Assembly: GCF_030272615.1 (NCBI RefSeq)
Contig: NC_081406.1
Coordinates: 167,323,521-167,383,520 of the forward strand
Length of the DNA stretch: 60,000 bases
Reading direction: 5' to 3'
Source of the DNA: Cryptomeria japonica
Lineage: Eukaryota > Streptophyta > Pinopsida > Cupressales > Cupressaceae
This document shows, one piece after another, positions 1-10,091 of this stretch. Made by a program: the position numbers and the translations under genes. Position 1 is the stretch's first letter. The number at the start of each line of letters is the position of its first letter. The notes under the pieces are model-generated. The model worked only from the letters and a program-made list of their open reading frames with translations, made no database searches and was not told where the DNA came from.

Positions 1-525
1 TTTTCACATTGACAACAACACAATCCGAATGAATGATGTGAAAATATCAGCCTTTAGATCTGGTGCCAACTTTCCCTCCAAAAATAAGATTCAAAATTCT
101 ATTATCATGCCTCAAATTACTCTCCAAAAATCATTCCAGGATTATTGGTCAAGACAACCGTTCATGCCGATAAGCTCGCTGGTTGAAAAGGGAAAACTGC
201 CGATTCAATTGGATGTTATCTAGATGTTTCTAAGTCTGTCAGTTGAAACTCCTGTATTGTCGGTCCAATTCTACCTAACCAATTACCTCCTATATACCGG
301 TCTACTCATTGCTTAGCTAGTTAACCTTTGTATACCAGTCTACTCACTGCTTAGCCGGTTAACCCCTGTATACTGGTCTACTCACTGCCGATAGGAATAA
401 GGACACTTGTTCTTCACCAGTTACCCTTTACTCCTTTATCGATGGAGTGTGAAGACTTAGAAGATGATGTTGCGAACAATGACAACCATTTCACTAGTCA
501 TACAAAATGCATCATAATGCCAACA
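1..525 (-). mobile_element. Sirevirus-like element, 3' LTR (cut by window edge)
   Basis: This is a direct repeat of 10737-11311. Both copies contain the same stretch from a 'cacattgacaacaac' block through to an end in 'atgccaaca'. The element lies on the minus strand, so this lower-coordinate copy is its 3' LTR and its inner boundary is at 525. The upstream part is outside the window. The two copies differ by scattered substitutions and a short deletion near 255, so the insertion is old. Positions 288-395 hold three copies of a 44-bp tandem repeat that is also present in the partner LTR. Confidence 0.85.
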
Positions 526-631
526 AACTCCCCCTTTGGCATTGGTGACAAACACTGCAAAGTAGTCATGTATGTGTCAGTTTTGACCCATGTTTCATCT
601 ACCTCATGTACATATACAAGCTCCCCCTTTT
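526..631 (-). promoter_or_regulatory. Duplicated polypurine tract of the Sirevirus-like element
   Basis: Read on the minus strand, AAAGGGGGAGTT (526-537) abuts the 3' LTR and would prime plus-strand DNA synthesis. A second AAAAGGGGGAG lies at 621-631, about 93 bp upstream in element orientation. Both are preceded by similar text (CCAATGCC and TTGATGTC). Multiple polypurine motifs before the 3' LTR are a described hallmark of Sireviruses (established knowledge), and this supports the family call. Confidence 0.7.
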
Positions 632-639
632 GACATCAA

Positions 640-3600
640 TGGAAAAGAATATACAAAAGGATTCATTAAAGAAAACTAAAAATGTCTTTGAAATTTTCTT
701 TAGTAGCTTGCAAAGAGGATTTCCATGAAGGCTTCACCTGTTTCATGGTGTTGAAGTGTCCATGCAAAATTGTAACAAAATCCTCCATTTCATCTATTGA
801 CTTATAGTCAGGTGCACTTATTAGGCTTTCTTCTTCTTTGACATTCCTTTGCATGAAATCAATGATCGGTGCAAGGTAGCATTGTAGCTCTAGCAGATTA
901 AGAGCTCGTTTATCCTCTTCCTCTTTTAACTTTTTGATTTCATGAGTTAACTATTTGACCTTTCCACCAAAGGTCATTGCAGAGCTTGTTGGAGGATCAA
1001 AAGAACCTATCAGATATTGGATTTCCCTTTTAGTCTAAGCTCTTTTATCTTCAAGATCTTTGATTAAATTGGTGAAGCTTGATGACTTGACCAATAATTG
1101 GCCAACTTCCTATAGTATAGATCTGGCCTATTCAGTGCTAGTGGAGAGAGCAACTTTGCCAACTAATATTTGTTCCATTAATTTTTCACCTCTCTTTGTT
1201 TCATACCATCTAATTGCAACCTTCTCCAGATTGGTTGCCTTTGAACTGATTTCTTTGACAAGAGTTCCCAACTAATTAATGATGGGTGCATTGTCATCAA
1301 CAACAATGTCAAGAATGAGATCAGACAAAATGGTTTTTGCAATATTAAGAATTTTGGTCTTCTTTTTCTTTGCTCTAAGTTTTGCCTTTTCATCTTGAAG
1401 TTTCAATTTTTCAGAAACTTTCATTAATTGTTTGGGGGTCATCTTCTTTATGTCAATTACAGAGTCTTTCTCTTCTTACTCCTTTGTTTCTTCTTCCTTT
1501 TCTTCAGCCTTAACTTTAGAGTTAGTTGAGGTGGTGAATTTTTCTTTCTTATTTTCACTCTCCTTTTCTAAATCTATCTTCCTATTTACCGAAGGAGTGT
1601 CCACCACTATTTTCTTGGTCTCCTTTGTTTCCTTCATCTCTTCTTGCTTCTTTTTTGCTTCCTTCTATTTTTCTTCTTTCTCCTCGGTTTCCTTCTTCTC
1701 TGATTCTTCAATAGGTGGTATTGATGTATTTATCACCTTTGGATTTCCTTCCCTTGCACCTTTTTCTAACAAAAGGGGTTCATTGTCAGTAGGATTTATT
1801 GTTACCAAAGTTTTGTGAGGTGTATCTTCATGAGGTATATCTTCAAATATAATTTCATCTTCATTAGGATGTTTAGTTTAAGTGGTTCCCTTTACTGGTG
1901 AAACACCAATATCAATAGTTTCAATGGTTGGTTTATGTTCAACCGATTGCTCTACATCCTTTATCAGATTAGGAATATCTAACACAACATTACCGATGAT
2001 ATCATCAACTGAGAAAACATCAAAACCTTCAGTAGAGCCTTTGTCTTTACCTTTCCCTTTGTCAAGGGCAACTACACCTTGGTCCTGTTTTGTTCCCTTT
2101 GCTATTTCTTCTTCAGCTTCCTTTTGCTAGCTCAAGATTGTTTTCCATAAGGCAACACCCTCATCATGCACACCTTGGACATCTCCTATGGCCACTCTCC
2201 CTATCTTTTTCCTTATTTTAAAGCATTGAATACATGCTTTTGTCAGTATAGATGCTTGATTATAATCAAGCTCATGTTGCACTTCCATGAGTACTTTTAT
2301 CCTATGCTCTTTCTCAATATCTAGAGTTGTTTTCCATCTCCATTCAATTTGATTTTGCAAGTCTGATGGAACTATTCCATATAGTTCACTGGGAGTTCTA
2401 TAGAACTTATACATGTTCCACATAAGTGCATCTTCAATTTTTTTTTTGTCCTCCTCATTGTAGAGGGGATATTTTCACCCAACACTAGATAGACCTCAAA
2501 ACTCTTTGATCCCATGGACCAATTCATCAACAGTTGGAAGTACATTTCTACCACTTCTTTTGACTTCTTTTATTTCCACATCAGATTGGGTGTCAGTGTT
2601 ATCACCCTCCTTTTCATCCTTCTTGGGCTTCTTATTAGGCTTTGTGTCAGTTGTTCCTTCATGCTTTTTCTTTCTTGCATATGTTACTCCTTCTGGTCTA
2701 TCTTTACCTAGGGAAGATGCAGGAGTATTTGAGTCCTTTTCTTTTGTGTATGTTGTTGGCTTGTTGGTTGCAGTACCCTTGGGTTTTGCCTTTGACATTT
2801 TATTCTTTTCTCCTATTTGTTCTTTAACTTTGTTGATTTGGGCCCTGTTTGTTCACTAGTATCGGTGGAAGCAGTGGCAGGGGATGGTTCACCTTGATAA
2901 TTTTTGTCTAGGGTATCAATCATTTTCCTTACTCTCCTTTGTATGATTGGCTCCTTAAGTTCCTATTTTATTTTGGATCTTGCCTCCTCATAAGTTCCAA
3001 ATTTCTTTGCTTTTCTATCTACCAGTTTAGAGAGTAACATGTTTGCATACACTTTAGTAATGTCTTCCCCAACATCATAACCCATATCAGGTACCCAAAA
3101 GGTTCTAGGTTGAACCACTTGAATGATGCAACAATCGGTGTCAACAAGAAAACAAATGTTGTCCTTATACTTTTGAACTATACCAATTGGGATTCTCTCT
3201 TTTGTGCATTTTGATTTGGACTTCTTTAAAATATCCCTACATTGTTTCCCCAAACTTATCACCTAAATCCCTAATTATTTTACCTATCTGAACCATGATA
3301 AGTTTATCCTCAAACCACACAAGATTGCCCTTATCGAGAAAGAAATTTTGCACATAGAAGAATTTACATACCAGTAACGAGCTATACTTGAATGACTGTT
3401 TCTTGTCCTTCGTAATTCACTTCATGTTCACCAAAAATTGACTTCTGATCATCTCACAAATATCATATGTTGTATCCTCCTTGATGATTTGATAGGTGGC
3501 GTGTATAACACCGCTTGACACACTGTTCATGTGGCTTGATTGATAGACCCTATGACCCAACACTATAGAAGCAAACCTCACTTCTACATCCTTAATATGA

Positions 3601-4127
3601 GTGATTGTCATTGCTCTCCTGTCACATCGGGATTGAGTCAATCGGGTGACTTCAGTGGATGATATTGTTCTTAGGGTTAGTTCTTCACCGGTTATGCTAA
3701 ACACTGCTACTCTTTGAATCACATCCTTTGTGATCTTGATCAGTGCTTCAACTTCCAGCCATAGAAATTGATCATGCACTCTACTTAATACATACCTAAC
3801 CCAACTGACATGAAATTGATCGAGAAAATCAACAGTATTCGACAAACCCTTGGTCTTTAGATGCAAATATTTTGCCTTCAATAGATCATGATTACATAAC
3901 CCTTTGAATTCATTTTGAATAAATTTGTCTCCAAGTTCTTCAAGATTACAATGGATGAAGGAGCGAATATCTTCAACTAGTAACACACTGGAGGGCACAA
4001 ATGATAGGGCACTAGTCATGTCGATCTCTCCAGCCTTCATAGGATGCAGTTTAAACTCGGGTTGTGGTTCCTTAATTGCTTCAACCAACACAGGAGTCGA
4101 TACAAAAGCTTCCATAATGAACTTCAA
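640..4127 (-). pseudogene. Decayed long ORF of unknown function inside the Sirevirus-like element
   Basis: Minus-strand coding sequence starts near 4127 and is broken by stops and frameshifts. The longest open block is 3417-4127 (236 codons, starting MKFIMEAFVSTPVL); others are 2963-3262, 2496-2798, 2127-2423, 1178-1393 and 666-854. The N-terminal block looks globular. The middle (about 1400-2800) is rich in lysine and glutamate and would be disordered or coiled. The end is short and helical. I see no protease, integrase, reverse transcriptase or RNase H motif. A segment of the first block resembles by eye the ORF at 35952-39788: an I-x-K/E pattern, then Y/F-D, then K-K followed by F-x-Y/S-S. 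It lies in the place where Sireviruses carry their extra ORF, but I cannot name the product. The long plus-strand frames here, including 1432-1818, are antisense shadows of the Lys/Glu-rich region. Confidence 0.5.
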
Positions 4128-4486
4128 ACAAATTATTCAAAATAGGGTTTGAATACCTAGAATACCTTCTCCTCTAGGGTTGCCAATCACCACTATCATG
4201 CTGCTTGATCACTTTGCACAAATAGCACTAGCAAGATTTTGATCGCCTTAGGTCACACAAGAGCTCAAGAATGTTCACAAGAAAGAAAGGTAAATGAAAT
4301 GTATTGACATTTCTTTATTTATCTGTTAAGGTTTATTGATGCTTCAATGTAATGGCTAGTTTGTGTAATTTTGACCATTTACAACTTAAGGTACATCGAT
4401 TTACTTTTTGCTAGTTGCTTGTTAATGATACCGGTACACAAACACCATTTACACTAACCCTCAAAACATTTACCAAATAAGAGATT
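4128..4486. other. Internal non-coding spacer of the Sirevirus-like element
   Basis: This AT-rich stretch lies between the unknown ORF and the solo LTR. Removing the solo LTR and one copy of its target duplication joins it to 8557 onward. I see no coding signal or recognisable motif. Confidence 0.5.
4482..4486. repeat. Target-site duplication AGATT, left copy
   Basis: AGATT directly precedes the TG end of the 4-kb LTR and is repeated exactly at 8552-8556. The 5-bp length fits LTR-retrotransposon integration. Confidence 0.8.
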
Positions 4487-5572
4487 TGTAGTACCCCTAC
4501 CCTAATCTATTTCTAACCTCAGTGGTTTAATCTTGATTAGTTAATCGTAATATTATGTTATAGTCAGATGATTGATTTTACGCATCGCTGTTGATGTGGT
4601 TTTCACTCTAGTATATGCTAGTCGGTTAGTGTACCTAGTTCGTGGTATCAACATTGAGCTAACGCTTTCATTAAGTTATTATATATGTATGCATGTATGA
4701 TCTTTGGTTGCAGGAAATTTTAGGTACCACGCCGCATGAGTGCGAAGTTCGTCTTCACCTGGATTGCAGGTTTGAGTGTACCTTTTTAATCCTTAGAGTT
4801 GGATTAGGTGGTCGTAAGACCCTAGTTGACCTTAGTCGTGCTCTAGTGAGCATCGCCAGTCGTCGTCGGTAATCCCTTTTTGTTTGGGTTTGCAAGTTGT
4901 CTGTTTGGTTGACCTTCTCGATTTGCGTGCTTGGTGTGTTTGGTTAAATTGATTAATTAGTCCTTAGTAATTATCTGGATTAAATTAATCAGGCTTTCGT
5001 TGTTTTGGATTGCTTGTTTTGAATTGGGAGTAAATTCGATTTAAATGATTGATTTGGAATATTTAATGCATTTTATATATGCTATTGAAAAAGAAAGTTT
5101 GGTATTTAATCGCAATAGAAGTAATTGCATTCTGTTGGATTCTGAAATTTGAAAGGTTAAATTTGATTAAAAGAGAAATCGATTTTGAATTAAAAAGCAA
5201 GTTAAATTGTTGCTATAGTTGAAAAGAATGAATTTTTGAGTATTATTTGTAAATTAAATTTTTTAATTCCAAAAATGGAATTTTTGGGTCAACTCTTCCA
5301 TATAACCCAAATTTGGGGAAAATGGAAGGATGGACATTTTTGGAGGAGATTTTGGTTGGGAAAGATTTTGGAGATGGAATTGGAGGATTTTGGATGGAGA
5401 AGGAAGGATTTGGGAGCTGGAGATTTGGACTCTCAACAGATCTTGCCAGGAACGCGAGATCAGGTAGGAATTATCTCTCAATTTTAGTTTTGTTTGAAAT
5501 GGAAATGTGATATCAATCTCAGTTTGTTGAAACCGAATTTGTATTGAATCGGAATTCTTTATCAAACCTGGT

Positions 5573-5780
5573 AGTGGGCGTTTTTGTTTTATAAAGCTCG
5601 AACTGTGTTTTGAAAATAAGGAAAATATATTTGTTTCGCCCCTGTGCGTTGTTCTTTTTTTTATGAAATCAAGCTGGGCGAAAATGTCATAAAACCCGAA
5701 CTGGGCGTTTGTGTTTATTTACGAACTGTGTGTTCTAATTAAAATTTAAAACGTATTTGTTTATACCCCTGTGCGTTCAA
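5573..5780. repeat. Tandem duplication inside the 4-kb LTR
   Basis: Two diverged units about 128 bp apart both run GTGGGCGTTT or CTGGGCGTTT, then CGAACTGTGT, then a shared 'cccctgtgcgtt' block (at about 5639 and 5766). A third partial 'ctgggcgaaaa' lies between them at about 5675. They sit just upstream of the GC-rich island and could be promoter or enhancer repeats; that role is inference. Confidence 0.6.
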
Positions 5781-5842
5781 GTTTTGAAAAATATTATATT
5801 TTTATTATCGTGCGTTTTGGGTTTTTAAAAAAAACTAGAGGA

Positions 5843-6073
5843 TGGGGTTTGGAGGCGGGGAGCGGAGCTCCACCCGCTCCTCCCCCCTTCCCCCGCATGT
5901 TCCCCCCCTTCTCCTCCGCTCCCGTCCGTGGTGGTCTGCGTCCTACGCCGCCTGCGGCTCACGGCGGTGGCCGCAGGGCGCCGCGACACCTGCGGGCACC
6001 ACCATGGGTGCCGCTTGCGAGCGCCGCCCGCACCTTTCCCTCGGCTAGGGTTAGGGCACGGCCGCCTCGCTTT
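5843..6073. other. GC-rich island in an AT-rich LTR
   Basis: About 230 bp of very GC- and CpG-rich sequence (runs of C, many CG dinucleotides) lies inside strongly AT-rich DNA. Frames read through it for up to 104 codons on the plus strand, but the composition explains this and no protein is recognisable. It may be a promoter or 5'-leader segment of the LTR transcript. Confidence 0.6.
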
Positions 6074-7810
6074 TCCTATTATTGAATGCGTTTTTTGTTG
6101 TTTAAAACATAGTTTTTAAATTGGTTTTTTTTAATGTATTTTTTTTACCATTCAAAAAAAAATGCTTATAATGTGTTAAATATTATTTTAATATTAAGTG
6201 TTAATTAGTTCTTAATTACAATTAAGGTTGCATCTTCAGGATAAATGATAAATTGATTTTGATTAATGATATAATGGAGTTTATAGGCGAATTAATCATT
6301 CAATTTCATTTCATGATTTGTGCACCCCTTCTAATTAAGTTCTTCAACTGTAATATTGTAATTTAATATTGTCGATTATTCTCTGATTGATCTTGGCTAA
6401 TAAATTGATATCTTACCTTCTAGCTGATTAGGGAAGATGGCTATTTGATGTAGTATTGTTTAAAAATAATAGAGAATAATATGTTATTGGAAAATCGTTG
6501 GAATACGATGTAAATTCTACTTAATGATGTTTTTTTGGAGATTAAATATCTTATTTATTTGATTCATGGTTGTCTGAATTTTATTAATATAAATTGGTTT
6601 AAAAAAACTCTTTATGGCTTTATATGTCTGTTCGATGCTTGAATTGTCAAGAGTTAGAAAACCAAGAACAAACTATTCCTAGATGAGGTAGATAACCGTA
6701 ATCTGATATAGATCATGTAGAAAACCTGATCGACTGTTAATGTTTAGATCAATTTGGAGAAAGATTGTATCTGTTGAATGTTGCCTTTGCGAGTTTTATT
6801 TCTGTATTCACCTTTAATTATGAAATGGCAAGAGTGCTTTGCTTGATAGGACCCTGTCGTGTGTATGATTTGGTGTTCCTATTTCAGTCCTCGATTCCGA
6901 GTTGACTGTTGTATTATGATGTTGTCATAGTTGGTCATATTCCTTGTGTGTGAGTCGAATGATGATTCATGGTTGACCTTAGTTTGTCAGGTCTCTGGTT
7001 AGAGTACCGTCAGTAAGTGTGCATCTTTGAGTCGTGTTTGACCAGATGATTGTTTCTCTCTTCTTGAACTCTGTTCGTCTGACCATGTGTATTCCTTGGT
7101 TGTTTGAGTTCGTCTGAGTTTAGTCTAGTGTCGTATGGGAAAGTGGCTTTCGATTGGGGGCCGCGCCCAAAGTGGCTGCTGGGAAACCCGTCGAAAGTGA
7201 GTCTAATAAGTGATAACCTAAATAGATTAGAATGTAATCTCTAATAAGATAATTGTGCCTCACACATGGGACGAGTGCTATCATAGATTCGACATGCTGT
7301 GAGAAGGCCTGAAATGGCAAACCATCTTCCTTGTCTTCACGAGAGGATGTGTGGGTCCACATGAGGCTTGGATGGGCCGGAAGTTCGGATTAGGTTGCCA
7401 GGGTAACCCAGTGTGTGTGGGACCGGGACCTATGAAGACTTGCCATGGTATCCATACCAGGTTGTGTGATGACACTTGTCCCTACGTTCGCTAGTGTGTT
7501 GTCATTTTGTCCTATTAGGAGTACCCTTGTGAGTCGTCCTTTGTCTCTGCCTTGTGAGTGTCGGTTTCATGTTAGACCTTGGGTGGTGATGGCTCAGTTT
7601 TATGGATGCTCTCATGGACCTCTTGTTTTAGCTTGATTTATGTTCAGCTGGATCCTGTTCTTTTCAAGGATCGTTTATGTATTAATTGACCGATGTGGTC
7701 GCTTGTATATTGCTTATGTATCGCCTTGATGGTTGGATTGTAAATGGTGTAACCTCTTGTATTCTTAACCTTTATTAATTATCAGAGGGGTCTTGCAGTT
7801 GAGCAGACCC

Positions 7811-7840
7811 GGAGATGTAGCCCCTTAGGGGTGAACTCCG
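7811..7840 (+). promoter_or_regulatory. Conserved LTR hairpin motif, copy 1
   Basis: GGAGATGTAG is followed by a CCCC-TTA-GGGG stem-loop (7821-7831) and then TGAACTCCG. The flanks match those at 18025-18052, but the stem there has a different sequence that still pairs. It sits in the 3' part of the 4-kb LTR, where R/U5 and polyadenylation signals would be expected. Confidence 0.55.
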
Positions 7841-8551
7841 AGATCATTATGGTGTTATGTGATGCATTCGCTTATGTTTCCTTTATTCAGCTTTATCATG
7901 TATGATTAACTTATGTTAGAATGGTTAAGTGGATAAATGGAATTAACTTTAAATGCTTATATTCAGTTCTTTCTTGAATGCCATGTTGATTGAATGCGTA
8001 AGTGGTTTAGATGAGATGTGTCGTAGATGCTTGTATGTAATCATCTTTTGAAATGCAATAAGTTGGAATATGGGAAGATTGTAACTTAGAGTAATGAATT
8101 ATACTCAGTTGTTGTTAAGAAATTTAAATATGCTTGGAAAGTTCTCTTATGTTATGATGAATTCCTAGTGTATTAGAATGTTAGATGTATAGTTTGTAAT
8201 TTTAAATGAAAAGCTTGAATGAGGATTATGAATGGATCTTAATGATGAATCCTTTCTTGTGATTTATATTTCCGTCTTTTGAAAGAAATTATCCTGATTA
8301 TGAATTATCTCGTTGTTAAGATAATTAGCTTATTGGATTAATTGTGTGAGTTAAATGGATTGTGAAATTTAAGTAATCTCATTGGGAAACTCTCTAGGTG
8401 TTAGTTGAAGTCTTCCGCTATGTAATCTGAATCTTTGTTATCTTGTTGCATCTTATGTATTGTAACTTTAAAAAATAAAAAATAAAAATTTTTGCACTCT
8501 ATTCTTGTAATTTTGGCTTATCCCTTCGGGGTTTCCTGGCGGGGCATTACA

Positions 8552-8556
8552 AGATT
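8552..8556. repeat. Target-site duplication AGATT, right copy
   Basis: AGATT directly follows the CA end of the 4-kb LTR and matches 4482-4486. The interrupted Sirevirus-like sequence continues after it. Confidence 0.8.
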
Positions 8557-8665
8557 TAAATAAACTTTTATCCATCTAAACTATGCAGATATACATAACC
8601 TCATATCGGTCGAGGGGATTCAATAATGATCTTACCATATGTGCTCCCCCTAAGCATCGATATGC
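8557..8665 (-). other. Segment downstream of Gag with a polypurine-like motif
   Basis: Directly after the Gag stop, the minus strand carries an AGGGGGAGCAC motif (about 8642-8652). It resembles the two polypurine tracts near the 3' LTR. Nothing else is recognisable before the solo LTR insertion. Confidence 0.4.
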
Positions 8666-10053
8666 CTAGTTTGAAGAGGAACTATCATCACCGGTGGATG
8701 ATGACTTAGTTTCACAATAATTTTCTCCTTCTTTTCTTTCTTCCTTCTTAATCCATGTCTTTTTCATTTCATTCTTCACTTCTTCAATTGTCTTCTTTCC
8801 TTTCAGGTCATTTTGCCCTTTCTTCTTGCCAAACTAGTTCCTGTCTTTAGATCGGTTATAGGATCGGTTCCTACATTCTTTGGCTAAGTGACCGATCTTA
8901 TGGAAATTGAAACATGCCATACCAGTTGTCCTCCATGGTCCTGCATTATTTCTCTGACCATTTTCATTTTACAATTTGCTGCACCATGACCAAAATTACC
9001 ACAAGTGGAATAGGTGGCATTGAACTGATTACTCCTTTTATTAGGGCTAACTGGTTTGAATGGTGATCTTGATACATTTGACTTGAACATGCATTCTTCA
9101 ACTTTGTGTCCATATTTATTGCATGTAAAGTAATATCCATTAAAGATTCTTCTATTTGACATGCTACTAGATCAAGATCTACACTCATAAGCAGTGTGAC
9201 CATACTTGTGACAATGATAGCAATAACCATCAAAGGTGAAAGACTTCTTTTGACTAACTGGTTGATTTCTACAGACATCAAACTTATGACTCAGTTTACC
9301 ACAATGATTGCAAGAAGATTTAGAAAATTGCATACCTTTCATTCATGAAATGTTCCTTTTATCATCCTTCATCCTTTTGGATTTAGATGATTCTCCAGTT
9401 TCCATAGGACCTGTACCAGAGTAACCAAGACTAGTTGTCTCCTTTTTTCTCCTCTGAGATTTTAATAGCTCATCTATCTTCTCAAATCTTTTGTTAAATT
9501 TCCTTAGCTTTTCATTTCTCTCATTTACATCTTTCAACTCATTTTTGAGTTGTTCAATCTCTTTCATCATCTTCTCCTTTTCCTCTGCATTGTCATGCAG
9601 ATGCTCATGTATGCATTCAGTCTCCCGAGTGAGAATTCAGATTTCTTCATCTTTTTCAATGATGATTGTATCTTTTTCTCTTAGGGATTCTTCAACAAGC
9701 CTTTTGGCTTTTTCAACTTTTGACAAAACTTCTTCTGAATCTCTTTTTCTTTCATCTTCTATTCTATTGGCTTCTAGTATTTCAGTCATTCTCAGGGCCT
9801 GACTTTCATGATCTCTTTTTAGATATGTGATTTCTTCAGTCGGCTTCTTGTTATTTTCCATGAGTTCTGAGACTTCTTCTTCTTCTTCTTCAGATCCACT
9901 TTGTTCAGAGAGTTGATCTATAATATCCCGACTCTCATTTAGTTGTAGAGCTAGTTCCTTTCTTTTAGCAAGTGATTTTTTCAGTCTCTCTTTCAGTTGA
10001 GCAATAATTTCATTAGCTTCATCAATCTACTTCTGATACCGGTATTCCTCCAT
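8666..10053 (-). pseudogene. gag: Decayed Gag of the Sirevirus-like element: coiled coil plus five zinc knuckles
   Basis: The minus-strand frame starts with an ATG at 10053, only 24 nt after the primer-binding site, and ends with a TAG at 8666-8668 (about 462 codons). It is interrupted by in-frame stops (for example after EEYRYQK and after EKDEEI) and a frameshift near 8925. The first half is a long charged coiled coil with a run of six glutamates. The second half has a row of CCHC zinc knuckles: CNHCGKLSHKFDVC, CYHCHKYGHTAYEC, then TCNKYGHKVEEC, TCGNFGHGAANC and CFNFHKIGHLAKEC, the last three each having lost one cysteine. Gag of this type packages element RNA. The usual N-terminal capsid part is not seen, and no protease or polymerase follows, so the element must have depended on a partner. 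Five knuckles is more than the one or two normal for copia Gag. Confidence 0.75.
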
Positions 10054-10077
10054 GATCTTTTTCTTCAGAGGACCTAG

Positions 10078-10090
10078 GCTCTGACACCAA
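10078..10090 (-). promoter_or_regulatory. Primer-binding site (tRNA-iMet type) of the Sirevirus-like element
   Basis: The minus strand reads TTGGTGTCAGAGC one base inside the LTR boundary at 10092. It differs by one base from the usual plant copia site TTGGTATCAGAGC, which pairs with the 3' end of initiator-methionine tRNA. It fixes the element orientation as minus strand. Confidence 0.85.
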
Positions 10091-10091
10091 T

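Larger units (their letters stand above)
4487..8551 (+). mobile_element. Solo LTR, 4065 bp, probably Ty3/gypsy, nested in the Sirevirus-like element
   Basis: It starts TGTAGTACCCC and ends GGGGCATTACA, so the two ends are near inverted repeats in the TG...CA form of an LTR. The same 5 bp, AGATT, lies directly on both sides (4482-4486 and 8552-8556), which is a target-site duplication. No coding domain, primer site or second LTR lies inside, so it is best read as a solo LTR left by recombination between the two LTRs of a parent. At about 4 kb it is very long for an LTR. It contains a tandem duplication (5573-5780), a GC-rich island (5843-6073) and a short hairpin motif (7811-7840) about 0.7 kb from its end. 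The plus orientation is inferred from that hairpin, which is in the same orientation as the one at 18025. Assignment to Ty3/gypsy rather than another LTR family is inference. Confidence 0.75.

Noticed and set aside
1432-1818. Open plus-strand frame of 128 codons rich in Ser and Phe
   Set aside because: It is the antisense of the Lys/Glu-rich part of the minus-strand ORF; its composition is fully explained by that.
5771-6085. Open frame of 104 codons rich in Pro, Ala and Arg
   Set aside because: It lies in the GC-rich island, where stop codons are rare in all frames, and no domain is visible.
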